A stretch of 64,000 nt of DNA, taken from NCBI RefSeq assembly GCF_963576675.1, contig NC_088919.1, positions 41,872,501-41,936,500 of the forward strand, in the 5' to 3' direction. Positions 47,085 to 58,426 of the stretch are shown piece by piece. The stretch's first letter is position 1, and the number at the start of each line of letters is the position of its first letter. Under the pieces are notes generated by a model, which was not told the DNA's origin, did no database searches, and worked only from the letters and a program-made list of their open reading frames with translations. Source of the DNA: Euphorbia lathyris (taxonomy: Eukaryota; Streptophyta; Magnoliopsida; Malpighiales; Euphorbiaceae). A program made the position numbers and the translations under genes.

Positions 47085-48001
47085 CTGTGTACACAGTCTA
47101 AAGACCTAGTCGGGTATTGGCAGCGAAGTGTTGGGTAAGACCAATACGGGATTAGGCATGGTTAAAGAGACGTCTCGATTATGTTTACGTGCTGTGGATC
47201 GATTTACGAGGGGATACTCGGTGATGGATACGATATTGAATTTGATTCGAACTTCGGTTTTTAGTAAATGTTTATATAAGAATCGTTGTGTTTTGATTAA
47301 GTTTGATTTGAGGTTATTGATTAACATTCTATTTTAATTTGATGTTGTTTACAAGTTAATAAGTTTAAGGTTTGGTTTGGTTAAATGTTTTCACAAATGT
47401 ATACATATAGCTATTTTACGTAAAAACTAGTTTTTATAGTTGATAGTTGCTTACTGAGATATTTGTCTCATATTTTCAAATGTTTTAATGTTTTTAGGCG
47501 AAGAAGTATGAGGTACTGAGGGAAGTGTTCGACATTAGGGCGAGGATTGAATACGGCCACGATTGTCCAAGTCGTCTTCTAGAGTATTGCATACCATTTT
47601 GTACATGTAGATATAGGCGTTTTTTTGTGCTTGTGAATATGTAGGAACTTACGTCGCCCATTTTGAATCGAATATAAAGTTGTGGTATGCCGAATTTTGG
47701 TTTGAATGTCCAAGTATGGTGTTAATTTGTGAGATTAGGCAAATTAAAAGTTAACAAGTTAGAATTGGAGTAATTTTCTATGTTTCGAACTCGTTTTGGT
47801 AAAACACACGAGAAAAGGATTCGTAATTGGAAATTATAAATGATTTCGACCTTTTACAATATGTAGAAAATGTTTTTAAGTTCAAACATGATTTGTAATT
47901 CTTAACATTTGATTGTGAGATGTTACTTCCGACTCGTTCACGTCTGTGGCAACGTCTCACTATCATATCCGATTCTATTTTGGATCGGGTTTGACAAAGT
48001 C

Positions 48002-48500
48002 GCCCAATTGGGCGAGTTGCTTGTGAATTAGAATAGAAAGAGCATAGAGAAATGCAAGAGTATGAACTAGACAACATGGGGGACTGTTATTGAAAATGAA
48101 AGATGTGTGAGGCATAATTTATATTTTGACGTGTCAGGTTTGTTGAAAGGCTGATGTGAATGCCCGACATATAGGGCCCAACCTGAAAAGTAATTTTTTT
48201 TATATTTTTTAAAACTATTTTTTGTTGAAAGCAATGGTAATATTAAAGTTATGTTTGAGTAATGTTTTTTTTATGTTGTAAAAGTAATTTATGTTTTTTT
48301 TTAAAAAGTGTAATTCAAACGGTAATATTTGAGTGAGTTGATTGTTGTATATTGTTTGAATTTCTTTTTATTATATCAAATGAAATTCCAATGATTATAA
48401 TCAACGATAATATTTTTTATACCATAAAACATCTCATTTAACCCACAATAAACCACATTCAATTTAAACCTTTTTCTACTCTTAATATTGTTTTTTTGAA
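48002..48500. other. Spacer before the Harbinger relic
   Basis: Non-coding; carries the right half of the palindrome and AT-rich DNA. Probably the 5' region of the Harbinger-type element. Confidence 0.4.
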
Positions 48501-49540
48501 ATGGATTCTAATGATGAATACAGTCAATATTACTCTTATGTTGCAAATTCTCAAAACACAGCAAATCCAAACTCCCAAAACTCGACACCAAATACTTATA
48601 ATTCTCAAAGTTCTCCAATCCGACCTATTCCACATAATTTTTAATATGATCCTAATATGTCATATGCTTCGAGTCCTCCGATGTACTATAATCCCGACGG
48701 TTACTGCCCTTATATGAATGCAGCAGGTAATTGATCAATAATATCGGGATACTTTCCTCGTACCCCGTATCCTCAAGAACCATATATGGTTCCTAAAAAT
48801 ATGAGAAGAGAGTTTCAAATCATCCACCATGCCAGAATAATCTCAAACACCGATTTCATTACCGAGTCTGAAGTTCCAGTAGTTCAAGAACCAAATGCAA
48901 ACAATAAAAAAGCAACAAAAATGAAGTGGAGTAATGTACGTGATGTACATTTATGCGAGAGTTGGCTGGTAATTACTACAGATCCAATTGTGGGCACAGA
49001 TCAAGCGAGGAGGGATACAAAATTAGTAAGGATGTATCTGGTTTCCATGGAGCATACACTACCATAAGGGATAGCCACCCCAGCGGTCATGATGAAGCAC
49101 ATGTAATTAGTAAGGCCACTAAGCTATTTACTCAGAGATGTAATAAAAAATTTACTTACATTCATTGTTGGGAAACCCTCGTAGGGCAGCCTAAGTGGCA
49201 TGAGTTTTCAGATAAAAACAAAGCACAAGGTTCTTCAAAAAGAACAAAGTGCCTACACTTCTTCAGGCTCAGCTCTCAGCTGAGGGTGGAACACATGAAG
49301 CGGTAAAGCTAAAAACACTGTCAATAAACCTGATGTTTTAGTTTGGAATGCGTTAACAGTGGATAAAGAGAAACGACAAACATCTTTTGATATTATTGCT
49401 CGTGCAATTCAGAACGTCTAGAGAAAATTCGTTTACAAGATTTTGCAATCCTCTGTAAAGATACCTCAACTATGGATGAAACAACTCTAACAGATCACCG
49501 TAAAATGTTCCACTATATTAGGGCTAAGTATGAATTTTAA
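48501..49540 (+). pseudogene. Harbinger ORF1 (Myb/SANT-like) relic
   Basis: Begins at ATG 48501 with an Asn/Ser/Tyr/Pro-rich stretch, stops at 48643, then continues over stops and shifts: KKATKMKWSNVRDVHLCESW and TDPIVGTDQARR (48900-49020), then ATKLFTQRCNKKFTYIHCWE and PKWHEF (49110-49210), and near the end ERLEKIRLQDFAIL. This order (Trp-rich Myb-like segment, HCW...PKW, charged coiled tail) is that of the Harbinger-linked Myb-like proteins that help the DDE transposase bind its ends. At least four breaks. Confidence 0.78.
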
Positions 49541-49585
49541 AATTTATGGTATCTATTCAATTTAGAATTAATCTATGTTATGTAT

Positions 49586-49594
49586 TTATTTTTA
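49586..49594. repeat. 9-bp target-site duplication of the foldback, left
   Basis: TTATTTTTA, repeated exactly at 50770-50778. Confidence 0.82.
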
Positions 49595-50769
49595 GGGATA
49601 AGTACAAAAAAAATGCATGTGGTATACCGGATTTGCGAACTCGGTCCTGTGGTATTTTTTTTTTTTGCAAACAGAGGTCTGTGTTACAAACCGTTAGCAA
49701 ACAAAGGCTAAATTGACTAACGGTGTTAAAATTCAAAGAGAAAAGAGTTAATTTGGTCCTTATATTTATTTATTTTATAAATTAACCCCCTAATTATTTA
49801 ATTATCACAAATAAACCCCAAAATCAAAAATACAAATCAAAAATACCTTCTTCTTCTTCTTCTTCCATTAATTTCTTCTTCTTCTTCTTCTTCTTCCATT
49901 AATTTCTTCTTCTTCTTCTTCTTCCATTAATTTCTTCTTCTTCTTCCATTAATTTCTTCTTCTTCTTCTTCTTCCATTAATTTCTTCTTCTTCTTCTTCT
50001 TCTCCTTCCTCTCTTTCTTCTATTTTTTTAAGTTCCAAAATCTGGAAATTCCAGATTTCTGAAAATTTCCAGAAATCTGGAATTTCCAGATTTCTGATTT
50101 GGGAAATCTCAGATTTCCGATTTCGGAAATCTGAAAATTCCAGGAAGGAAATCTGGAAATTCCAGATTCCTGGAAATTTTCAGGAATCTGAAAATTTCCA
50201 GATTTTTGATTTTGGAAATCTGGAATTTTCAGATTTTCGATTTTGGAAATCTGGAATCGAAAAAAAAGAAGAAAAAATAGAAGAAGAGAAGAGAGAGAGG
50301 AAGAAGAAGAAGAAGAAGAAGAAGAAGAACCATGGAAGAAGGAGAGAGAAGGAAGAGAGAGAGAGAAAAATATTTTATTCTCCTTATTAATGGAAGAAGA
50401 AGAAATTAATGGAAGAAGAAGAAGAAAAGAAGAAGAAAAGAAGAAGAAATTGATGGAAGAAGAAGAAGAAGAAGAAGAAGAAGAAGAAGAAGAAGAAGAA
50501 GAAGAAGAAGAAGAAGAAGGTATTTTTTATTTGTATTTTTGATTTTGGGGTTTATTTGTGATAATTAGATAATTAGGGGGGTTAATTTATAAAATAAATA
50601 AATATAAAGACCAAATTAACTCTTTTCTCTTTGAATTTTAACACCGTTAGTCAATTTAGCCTCTGTTTGCTAACGCTTTGTAACACAGACCTCTGTTTGC
50701 AAAACAAAATACCACAGGGCCGAGTTCGTAAATTCGGTATATCACAGACATTTTTTTTGTACTTATCCC
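49595..50769. mobile_element. Foldback element with 255-bp arms and simple-repeat core
   Basis: 1,175 bp. The arms (49595 to about 49850 and about 50520-50769) are nearly identical in inverted orientation, both tipped by GGGATAAGTACAAAAAAAATG or its complement (written here in two parts: GGGATAAGTAC, AAAAAAAATG). The core is (TTC)n with CCATTAATT spacers, a palindromic array based on GGAAATTCCAGATTTC (50030-50250), then (GAA)n. The exact 9-bp TSD points to Mutator-like transposition. The Glu-rich reading frame over the GAA tract is not a gene. Confidence 0.88.
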
Positions 50770-50778
50770 TTATTTTTA

Positions 50779-51013
50779 TGCATGTTATGTATTTATTTTT
50801 ACGTATTTTATATATGTTATGTTATTTTAATGTATTTAGAATTAATCTATGTAACGTATTTGTTTTAAAATATGTTGTGTATTTCTTTTATGAACTTTAA
50901 TTTTTAATTTTTCAAATAAATAAGTACTTCATTAAAAATGTTAAAAATAAATTGAAAATACTAAAAAAAAAACATTGAAAAGTACTGAAAATTACATCAA
51001 AAATATTAAAAAT
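50779..51013. other. AT-rich flank
   Basis: Remains of the sequence into which the foldback and Helitron inserted; nothing recognised. Confidence 0.4.
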
Positions 51014-54000
51014 CTATCTATATACTTAAAGCAGCGTACACTTCACCTGTGTCTTTTTTATAGAATTTTAGATTTTTTTTATATATTTATTTCTCTGGTT
51101 TAAATCAAATTTACGTTGTATGCTCAACTGCTTCTCTCCACTCTCTCAATCTTCGCCCACGTTCCATCTTGGGCCACGCCCAATCTTCCTCAATAACTTC
51201 TACGGAAACTGTTTTTTTTTACTCATCTCTTCGTCTTCTCACTTAATATCCTTCATCTCCACCCTCTGACTCTTGGGAAAGCTCTCCTCGCGTTTAGTAT
51301 GTTTTTTCCACGGTTTGTTTTCATCTAATTAACTCTGATTTTCTTAATTTTCTGCAATTGTTTTCTTGAATGGGTTTGTTTACCTCTTTCTGTTGAGTTT
51401 GACAAATTTTCATGGAGAAGGCCTTGTGGATCCCTGTGAACCATCGGTGCTCGAATAAGCTTCAATTTTTCCATGTGCCAATATATTGTTCTCTTACAAT
51501 AGCGGTAAAATCCCCATAGTTATGCTATTTCTTAAATTGTGATTCTGATTTTTCTTTTTTTTCTACTATCTATGTCCTGTAGCATTTGATTCACTATGGG
51601 CTTGTGTTTGTTTGTTCAATTTATTGTTTATCTCTATTTTTCTTCCTGATAGTATTCCCTGCGGTTTATGGCGAAAGAGTATCACATGTTATATGGTATA
51701 AAACATTATATCAGGAGACTATTCAAGTTGTTTGTTTATAGTCCTTCAGGATTTTAATTCACTGATTCTCGAGAAGCTCTTTCTTCAGAGCATGAGTTTG
51801 ATCTACATCATGTAGACTACATGTAGGAGCCTCTTATCCATGTAAGTCTAGCACTACTTGAAGAATTTACTTCCTTGCATTTTTATGAATTGTCTGTGTC
51901 TTTGGTAAATACGTCTTAGTTATCAATAATGGATTTTGCTTTTTTTTATTGATTCTAATATAGTTCAATTTTGTTTTAGTTGAATTTAATAGGAATCATT
52001 TAATTGAGTAGCATATTTTCGATTTAATTAATGTTAAGTGCTCCTTATTTTTCTAGGTTCAGTCTATTGCACTTTTAGTCAAATATTCAATGCTATTTCT
52101 CTTAGTTTTCGTAACTCAGACTTCCTAAAAGAAATTCTCTAATTCAGGTTATGCAGGTTGTGATACAAAAAATCCTAGAAACATTTCAAATGGATTCAAA
52201 TGATTTTCGCTTTCCCCGAGCATTTGCAAAATAACAATTAAACTCTATTATGACTTACCTTTTCTTTCGTGGTCTAATTTTCTCCTCTTTTTGTACTCTC
52301 TATGTGTGCATGTGATATTAAAGAGATGTGGTGATTCTCCCAATTGGTAAGCCATTATAGAATATGTGATATAGACATTTTCTATTTTAGGTTTCATAAT
52401 GGATTCTTTGCTGTTGCATCATTCTTCAGAGGTGATTTTAATTCATTCATAGGACTAAACAGAGATGATGAATCTAATGTTTGAAATATTGTAACAAGTT
52501 AACAGATCTACTGCTTAATTTATAGTGATATCTAATTTCATTCAGCATTTTCACGTCTCATTTCTATCGGTTGAATTGATTTTGGCAGACACCATAGAAT
52601 TACATGGACTAGGTAATAGTTTTACATCAGCCGAAAAATTCCTCTTATTCAAACTTCCTAAATTGTTCTCTAATTCAAGCTATTGTTTATTTTAGAATGT
52701 TTTAGAGCATACTCGAATCATATGATTATCTAATTTAGCACAAGTTAATTTATTACTTAACTTTCTTTCGTTTTGTACAATTGGTTGAATGTTTTCTGAT
52801 TGCAGTTTACTTTTGATAATGCAGCATAACAATGTTATGTGATGTTAAATTGTAATGTCAAGAGCCTGCATTTGGATTTCTTATAAACTTTGATATTTGA
52901 CATGTGGTGAAGTCGATTGCATTTTATAAGCCTATGAAGAAAACTTTTCCCACTTAAATTAAACAATGTACCTATATAATACCTTCTTAGGATCATTAAC
53001 ATATTATATTTTGTTATTTTGAAGTCTGTTTCATATTATGTCCTTTTCATATGTTTCTTCACAACCAAATCAAGCTTCAGATACAGAAGAATTGAATTTT
53101 AGCTTTTGTGATTTGGTTGCATGGTTTCTTAACATCTTAAAATGATGATTCCGATCCTTGACTATAAGGAGTATGCAAAAGAAGTCAAGTACTGGAATTA
53201 TTTCTTCATATGTCTCATGTGATTGTTATCAAAGAGGCAAAGTCACGGGATTTTTGGGAAGTGGCTGAGACTCCATGCGGTTCTTTCTACTTTGACTATA
53301 CTCGAATTTTCATTGCTAATGAATTTGAATTATAACCACCAACTGAAGCATTTGCACGATTGACTTAATACCCGACATTGCTCATAAGGTTTCGTCAAGG
53401 TTAGTTTTTTTGTTTTGATTATTATTTTTATTTCTCCATTTGTTTGTGTAGTTCTCATAATTTCTCAAGTTGCATTTCTTTTCAAGATATTGAGATTTTA
53501 CTCATTTATTTTGTTTAGCATTTGTTCATGTTGTTATTATTCTCACTTATGTACTTTGTGTATATGAATTAGTTTAAGCATTTTGTTCCAAGTGTTTTTA
53601 TTCTATCGGTTGCAACACTTAAACTGAATTCCTAACTACTAATTAACATAAGTTCATTTCTTCTTCAATCAATTTAGTTTTATCATTCGTTGGATATTAA
53701 ATCTGCTAGCTTATTGGCTTTGTTCTTTCTTTCAATGTTGCTTCTCTGTTGTTTTTACTCAGCTTCCATGTTGTTGTAATTTCCTTTACCATTTAGATGT
53801 TGTAGTTTATGCATCTGTTATGTTGTTATATGTATTTCTTAAAAACTATGTTATTTTAGCATCAGTTTGTTTAATTTGTTTTAGTATCAATATCTTCGGT
53901 AAATATGGTATAAAGAATTAATGTTATCTATGTCATTTTAGCATTTACTATACATACACTTATAATCAACATAATGTGATTTTTTTTTTGGTAATAAAAA

Positions 54001-54202
54001 AAAGGCTTCATCTGGTCAAAGGACACTAAGAGCATTAAAATATGAGCAGGTGTGCGCCAGACAAAAGTTTTAAAAAATTTGGTGCCTTTTGCTATGGTTA
54101 ATTTTTTTTTCATTAGTTTCAGTTCATATTTTAACCCCTTTTCTAATTTATGTGGAAGTACATGTCCCATGCACAACTATTTATTCTTCATTTTTAATCC
54201 CG

Positions 54203-54221
54203 TATTAACTAACTATATACG
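54203..54221. repeat. SINE target-site duplication, left
   Basis: TATTAACTAACTATATACG (19 bp), repeated exactly at 54410-54428. Confidence 0.92.
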
Positions 54222-54409
54222 GAGGGCGAGCCTTGGCGCAACGGTAAAACGTTGTTGCCGTGTGACCAGAGGTCACGGGTTCGAGTCTTCGGAGCGGCCT
54301 CTTGCCAATTAAATTGGCAAGGGAAGGCTTGCCCCCAATACACCCTTGTGGTGGGACCCCTCCCCAGACCCTCGCTCAGCGGGGACGCGTAATGCGACCG
54401 GGCCGCCCT
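54222..54409 (+). mobile_element. Au-type SINE
   Basis: 188 bp. The tRNA-like head has box A (TTGGCGCAACGG, preceded by GAGGGCGAGCC) and box B (GGGTTCGAGTCTT); the body has CTTGCCCCCAATACACCC, GGTGGGACCCCTCCCC and GGGCCGCCCT. Order and wording match the plant Au SINE family. The perfect 19-bp TSD shows insertion by a LINE machinery. It is inside the Helitron, so it travels with it if copied. Confidence 0.87.
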
Positions 54410-54809
54410 TATTAACTAACTATATACGATCCGCAGTTCAATTAAGCAGTTAATGAATGAATCAATCCAGCAACTGATGTACAATTGTAGGATTTTAATA
54501 AAGAAAATTAGCAGCAAATTGATGAAGGAATTCAACAGCAACTTGGTGAAGAATTGAGTGAATAGTAGAGGGTCGATATTCTACAGTCACAAGGGGAAGT
54601 AAGACATTCTACAAAGATGAGGAATTCTCCTATGTGGCATGAAGCATGAATCCTAAGTGTAATAGGAAAATTTGAATTTTACTTAGGTTTGTTCCGGCTT
54701 GGGCTTTTGCAAAGAATTTGAGTTTTATTTTTGTTCTACTTATGTTCTATAAATTTCTTCGAATTGATTTGAAAAGAACATTATATTTGTGAAGTATAGT
54801 CCTAAATTT

Positions 54810-55040
54810 AATTTACGGGGGATAAAGGTCAAATTTGACCTTATTGTTTTTTGTGAAGTGCAGATTTGGTATAATATATGAAATTGTTCAAATTTAACTT
54901 TAATGTTGTAAAGCAAGATCAATTTTAGTTATAGAAAATTTGAAAATTTTGGTTTAACTGTTATTTAATTATCAATTTTTTATAACATAGTACTAAAATT
55001 GATCTTGCTTTAGGGCTAAATTTGCAGCTAAATCTATACA
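54810..55040. repeat. Foldback-family fragment in the Helitron
   Basis: AAAGCAAGATCAATTTTAG at 54911 and CTAAAATTGATCTTGCTTTA at 54993 form an inverted pair with an 80-bp loop. Same family wording as the repeat in the phytocyanin intron. Confidence 0.6.
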
Positions 55041-55393
55041 AGTTACTTTAAATTGTTGAAGCATTAAGGCTAATAGAAGATAGCTTCCATATTTATAATC
55101 TTATAAAAAATAATTTCAAAATTTAAAATGCTTAATATATTAGTTTTAATTTCACATGTTAAATTTTATTAATATATAATTTTATTACTTATTTAATTTT
55201 TTAAAGAATTTTATAATTCTTATGAGAATCTCGCCTAATACATTTTTAATCCCTTTACTTATTTAAAAATGTTAACTGCCACTTTATATTTCAGTATAAC
55301 ATTATAATGCATCCCAATCCCGTGCATTGCACGGGTGTTCATACTAGTAATATTGAAAGTACTAGCAAATCACTACCAATTCCTCGTATTGAT

Positions 55394-55732
55394 GGGCTCA
55401 TGGCTTGGCGACAAATTCATATATTCATAATCGACATCGTCATCATCATCTTCATATTATTCCATATTTTTTAAATTAGAATAAAACCCCGCAGACTCCT
55501 CTACAAAATATATCTCTTTATATTCCTCCATTGTTTCTGAATAGTCGTTTGGAAGATTTCGCCAAGGACCATCTTTCCAATTTTGACTAATGAGGTAGTT
55601 ATTTTTCTGTGCACAAGCTTCTTCCAGTTGTCTAGATATGGAACGATGTTCATCCCATTTTTCACAGGCAGAGAATGGAAAAAATATAAAATATAACATT
55701 TCGTACATGGCTCGATTTACTTCAAACAACAA
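55394..55732 (-). CDS. Short ORF of unknown function, possibly transposon-derived
   Basis: The open frame 55732-55457 begins MLFEVNRAMYEMLYFIFF and continues with WDEHRSISRQLEEACAQKNN and WKDGPWRNLPNDYSETMEEY. After the stop at 55457 the same frame goes on with an Asp-rich run (YEDDDDDVDYEYMN) to about 55394, so a longer ORF may have been cut by one stop. Codon-like regularity suggests real former coding sequence. I do not recognise the family. Its position between Harbinger relic, Helitron and LTR relic suggests a piece of a DNA transposon. Confidence 0.4.
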
Positions 55733-55979
55733 AATTATATTTTATTATCTTCATTTTTAAGGGCCCAGCTAGACCTAAGTGAAATATTCCCAATGATCTC
55801 ATGGTTAACAATATTCCAATATACGTGTATGTTATTGCCCCCAGTTTTAGGACACATACCCTTTTAACCTCATAATGATTATCTCAATAATACGGTGTTG
55901 CTATCGCCCTCAGTTTCAGGACACAATACAAGCTCAATCAGAGCAAAATAACACTCTATCGCCTCCCTAATGAGACACG

Positions 55980-56315
55980 TGTCACACCCTACCTAAAATG
56001 GCATCGGATATGAACGAAAGTCAAGATAACCAGCGCCTATCAGTCAAAAAGATGAACCTATTTTCTAATAGATAAAATGTAATTTGGACTACCTAAAGTT
56101 TTATTAATTATTTGGCTTCAACTTGATAATTCTATCAAGCTTCCTACATATCCCGAATGTCTTTTAATCTTTAAATCGGGAATCAAAGTCACATAGTTCT
56201 ACCAATTTTAGGTAGTTCTCTTAACTTAGGTAGTTCTTTTAAGTTATTAACTCGTTTTAACTTATTGTCACGTTGATTGACACACTAATAACTTAATTGT
56301 ATATTTCACTTTGTT

Positions 56316-56413
<98 letters not shown>

Positions 56414-57784
56414 TTTTATCAAAACGAATCAAATTAAATAATTGTTTTATCAAACTAACCCATGAACGAATAAATGTTTTACCAAACCAATTCGTAATCA
56501 AATAAATTACTTTAACAAACTAATTTGTAAACCAACTCGTAATCAAGCAAACGTAAAACATTATATTTCAAATCATCAAGCATTGTCAAAACGTAATACA
56601 AAATTTGTGTGTATCCATCCTCGAATTCCACCCGTGTAGTTTCTCATAACATCAACAATATCAATAATCGAGATATCTCATTCATATCTCGTTCCTTGCC
56701 TAACGTTAGGACTACCAGCCGTACACTCTGGCCATACCGCCCTTAGGTATGGTCTTACAAATTACAACTCCTACTTCGGGTAACCCTAAATGGACAAAAC
56801 CATTTTATCTATCTTTCAAAATATGACAACATAAAAATCATATTTGGATTTCGTTCCAAATCACATAAATATTAACAACAACTGAATCAGCTTTCTCAAT
56901 AAAAAAAAAATCGCATAAAATCATCAAAATCATTTGCTCGATCTAATTTTTAAAGTATCACAATCATAAAGAATCATTCTTCAAATAATTATTCTCCAAT
57001 CAAAATCGAGAGTATTCAAATAGTTTAAATAACAATTAAAACCAAAAATATCACTGAAATACTTTAAATCTAATTTTAAACCAAATATTACGGATAATAT
57101 TAAACCGGTATAATTAATTGGAACGGTTGATACGGTTAGACTCGTTAAATTATTCATACTAATTTTATATTCAAATTCTTGTACCGATTTTATATTATAT
57201 TTTATACCGACTCTAATTGGCAAATATCATTATTAGCCTTTCTAATTTATAACTTATTTTAAATCTAACAATTAAAGTTGTTTAAACTATTTTATTGACA
57301 AAATTTAAAATAATCAAAATATTCTTATTGGATTATTTTCGGTCACTAAGATATTAATTGACGTAGTTAATTTGGGCCGATTATACTTTTAAATTCGTGA
57401 CGCTGCTAAAAGCCTATTAATACCGAATTTCACTTCACTCAATCTAAAAGAGAACCAATTTAAAATTTATATTCTTAGAAGTAATCCATATGCGATAATT
57501 TAATAATCATAAATCTGTTAAAGTTTAATGAAACTACTAGAACCAAACTTTACTCAAAATCATACCGATAATATTTTTAAAATAATTTGGGTTTAAAATA
57601 TTATTACCGAAATGTCATCGCCGTTCACCGAAAGTTCATCGTTGTAATCCGTTGACATCTACCGATTTACGCCGTCATAAAATTGATAAGTTTTTTCCAA
57701 TGAAAATCCTTTTATATCCACTAGTAGAGTAAAATCTCAAAAAAAAAAAAACTATATATCTCCTTTGGCAACACCAAAAAACCT

Positions 57785-57822
<38 letters not shown>
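55980..57822 (-). mobile_element. Gypsy-type LTR relic, minus orientation
   Basis: Read on the minus strand it ends CATATCCGATGCCATTTTAG then GTAGGGTGTGACA at 55980, closely like the end of the solo LTR at 47996. The 5-bp flank ACACG (55975-55979) has no visible partner, so the other end may lie beyond the next element. Contains a (TA)n run (56321-56411) and another at 57791-57818. No ORF. Confidence 0.5.
56321..56411. repeat. (TA)n microsatellite
   Basis: About 45 uninterrupted TA units. Confidence 0.97.
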
Positions 57823-57957
57823 TGTTGGCCCAAAAAATAAAATAATTATTTTTATATATATAAAATGTTTGGGTTATGTTTTTAGGATATAGTTTATATT
57901 TTCTAGAAAATAATACACGTGTAAACTAACCTCCAACCCATGAGAGAATCCGGCACC

Positions 57958-58287
57958 ACGCGGGGCGTGTCCTCCATACGCAGCGCGTAAACAAGGCGTC
58001 CGGAGAAATCAAACGTCAGAGACGCAAATACGCAGCGCGTCCTTCACTTTACGCGGGGCGTACTTTCTTACGCGGGACGTACTTGCCAATACGTCATGCG
58101 TAAGACGCATCCGCAGAGTATTCCAAGATCAGAAGCACGGATACGCAGGGCGTATCCGACAACACGCAGGGCGTACTCCTTTACGCGGGACGTGACACCA
58201 GAGACGCCACGCGTAAACATCATCAATGAAACGCACAAGGCCCAGGAGCCACAACACGCAGGGCGTAGTAGGACATACGCGGGGCGT
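57958..58287 (+). promoter_or_regulatory. Array of twelve ACGY-NNN-RCGT dyads in U3
   Basis: Eleven-base dyads start at 57958, 57978, 58030, 58051, 58070, 58091, 58143, 58164, 58183, 58204, 58256 and 58277. Spacings are 20, 52, 21, 19, 21, 52, 21, 19, 21, 52, 21: a 113-bp higher-order period with four dyads per unit. Sequence between dyads differs from unit to unit. It ends about 140 bp upstream of the TATA box, where transcription-factor sites of an LTR promoter are expected. A role as binding sites is an inference. Confidence 0.85.
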
Positions 58288-58426
58288 ATCGTCTCTTCTG
58301 GAAGCAGTCAACGGCAGTTGAGGAAGTTAAGTTAGTTGGTTAGAGTTAGTTGGAGTTAGTTGAGTTAGTTGGTGAATAATTACCAAAATGCCACTGAATA
58401 ATTACCAAAATGCCACTCCAAAATAC

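Larger units (their letters stand above)
44142..47996 (+). mobile_element. Gypsy-type solo LTR, interrupted by a hAT element
   Basis: Begins TGTCACGTTCGTGCCC and ends CGGGTTTGACA, flanked by AAGTC. Without the hAT element and its duplication it is about 2,066 bp. It has a TATA box (TATATATA, 44355-44362), a transcribed-leader-like region (CTCTCTCTTCATTCTCC near 44430) and no internal domain. The TGTCACG...TGACA ends are usual for chromovirus (Tekay/Del) LTRs. The end sequence, with CATATCCGAT...ATTTTGG, matches that of the minus-strand LTR relic at 55980. Confidence 0.85.
44131..48016. repeat. Palindrome split by a solo LTR
   Basis: Without the LTR and one TSD, the flanks join as ...TCAAGCAAGTCGCCCAATT and GGGCGAGTTGCTTG..., a near-perfect palindrome with arms of about 18 bp centred on CCCAATTGGG. 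The insertion point lies within three bases of the start of the central GCCCAATTGGGC. Confidence 0.75.
51014..55347 (+). mobile_element. Non-autonomous Helitron
   Basis: The 5' end TCTATCTATATACTTAAAG follows a host A; the 3' end is a hairpin CCCGTGCA-T-TGCACGGG (55317-55333) 10 bp before CTAG, followed by a host T (55348). TC start, 3' hairpin, CTRR end and A/T insertion site are the Helitron signature. 4.3 kb, no Rep/helicase. The interior (51090-54200) is AT-rich with no long ORF. One stretch at 53200-53335 reads coding-like (EAKSRDFWEVAETPCGSFYF) and may be a captured exon, not identified. A SINE lies at 54222-54409. Confidence 0.85.

Noticed and set aside
50243..50542. Open frame with a poly-Glu/Arg protein
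   Set aside because: It is the translation of the GAA simple repeat in the foldback core.
49594..50770. Tandem TTC/GAA repeats as an independent microsatellite pair
   Set aside because: They are the two halves of one foldback core, bounded by complementary arms and a TSD.
54222..54300. tRNA gene
   Set aside because: Boxes A and B are present, but the sequence continues into a SINE body and is flanked by a 19-bp TSD.
55975..57919. ACACG at 57914 as the partner TSD of the LTR relic
   Set aside because: That word lies inside the next LTR element and also occurs in its second LTR, so it belongs to that element.
57958..58287. CRISPR array
   Set aside because: Regular short dyads, but units are 11 bp, spacing alternates, and this is a plant LTR.
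58096..58335. 79-codon frame, repeated at 63653-63892
   Set aside because: Lies in the U3 dyad array of the LTR; high GC removes stops by chance.
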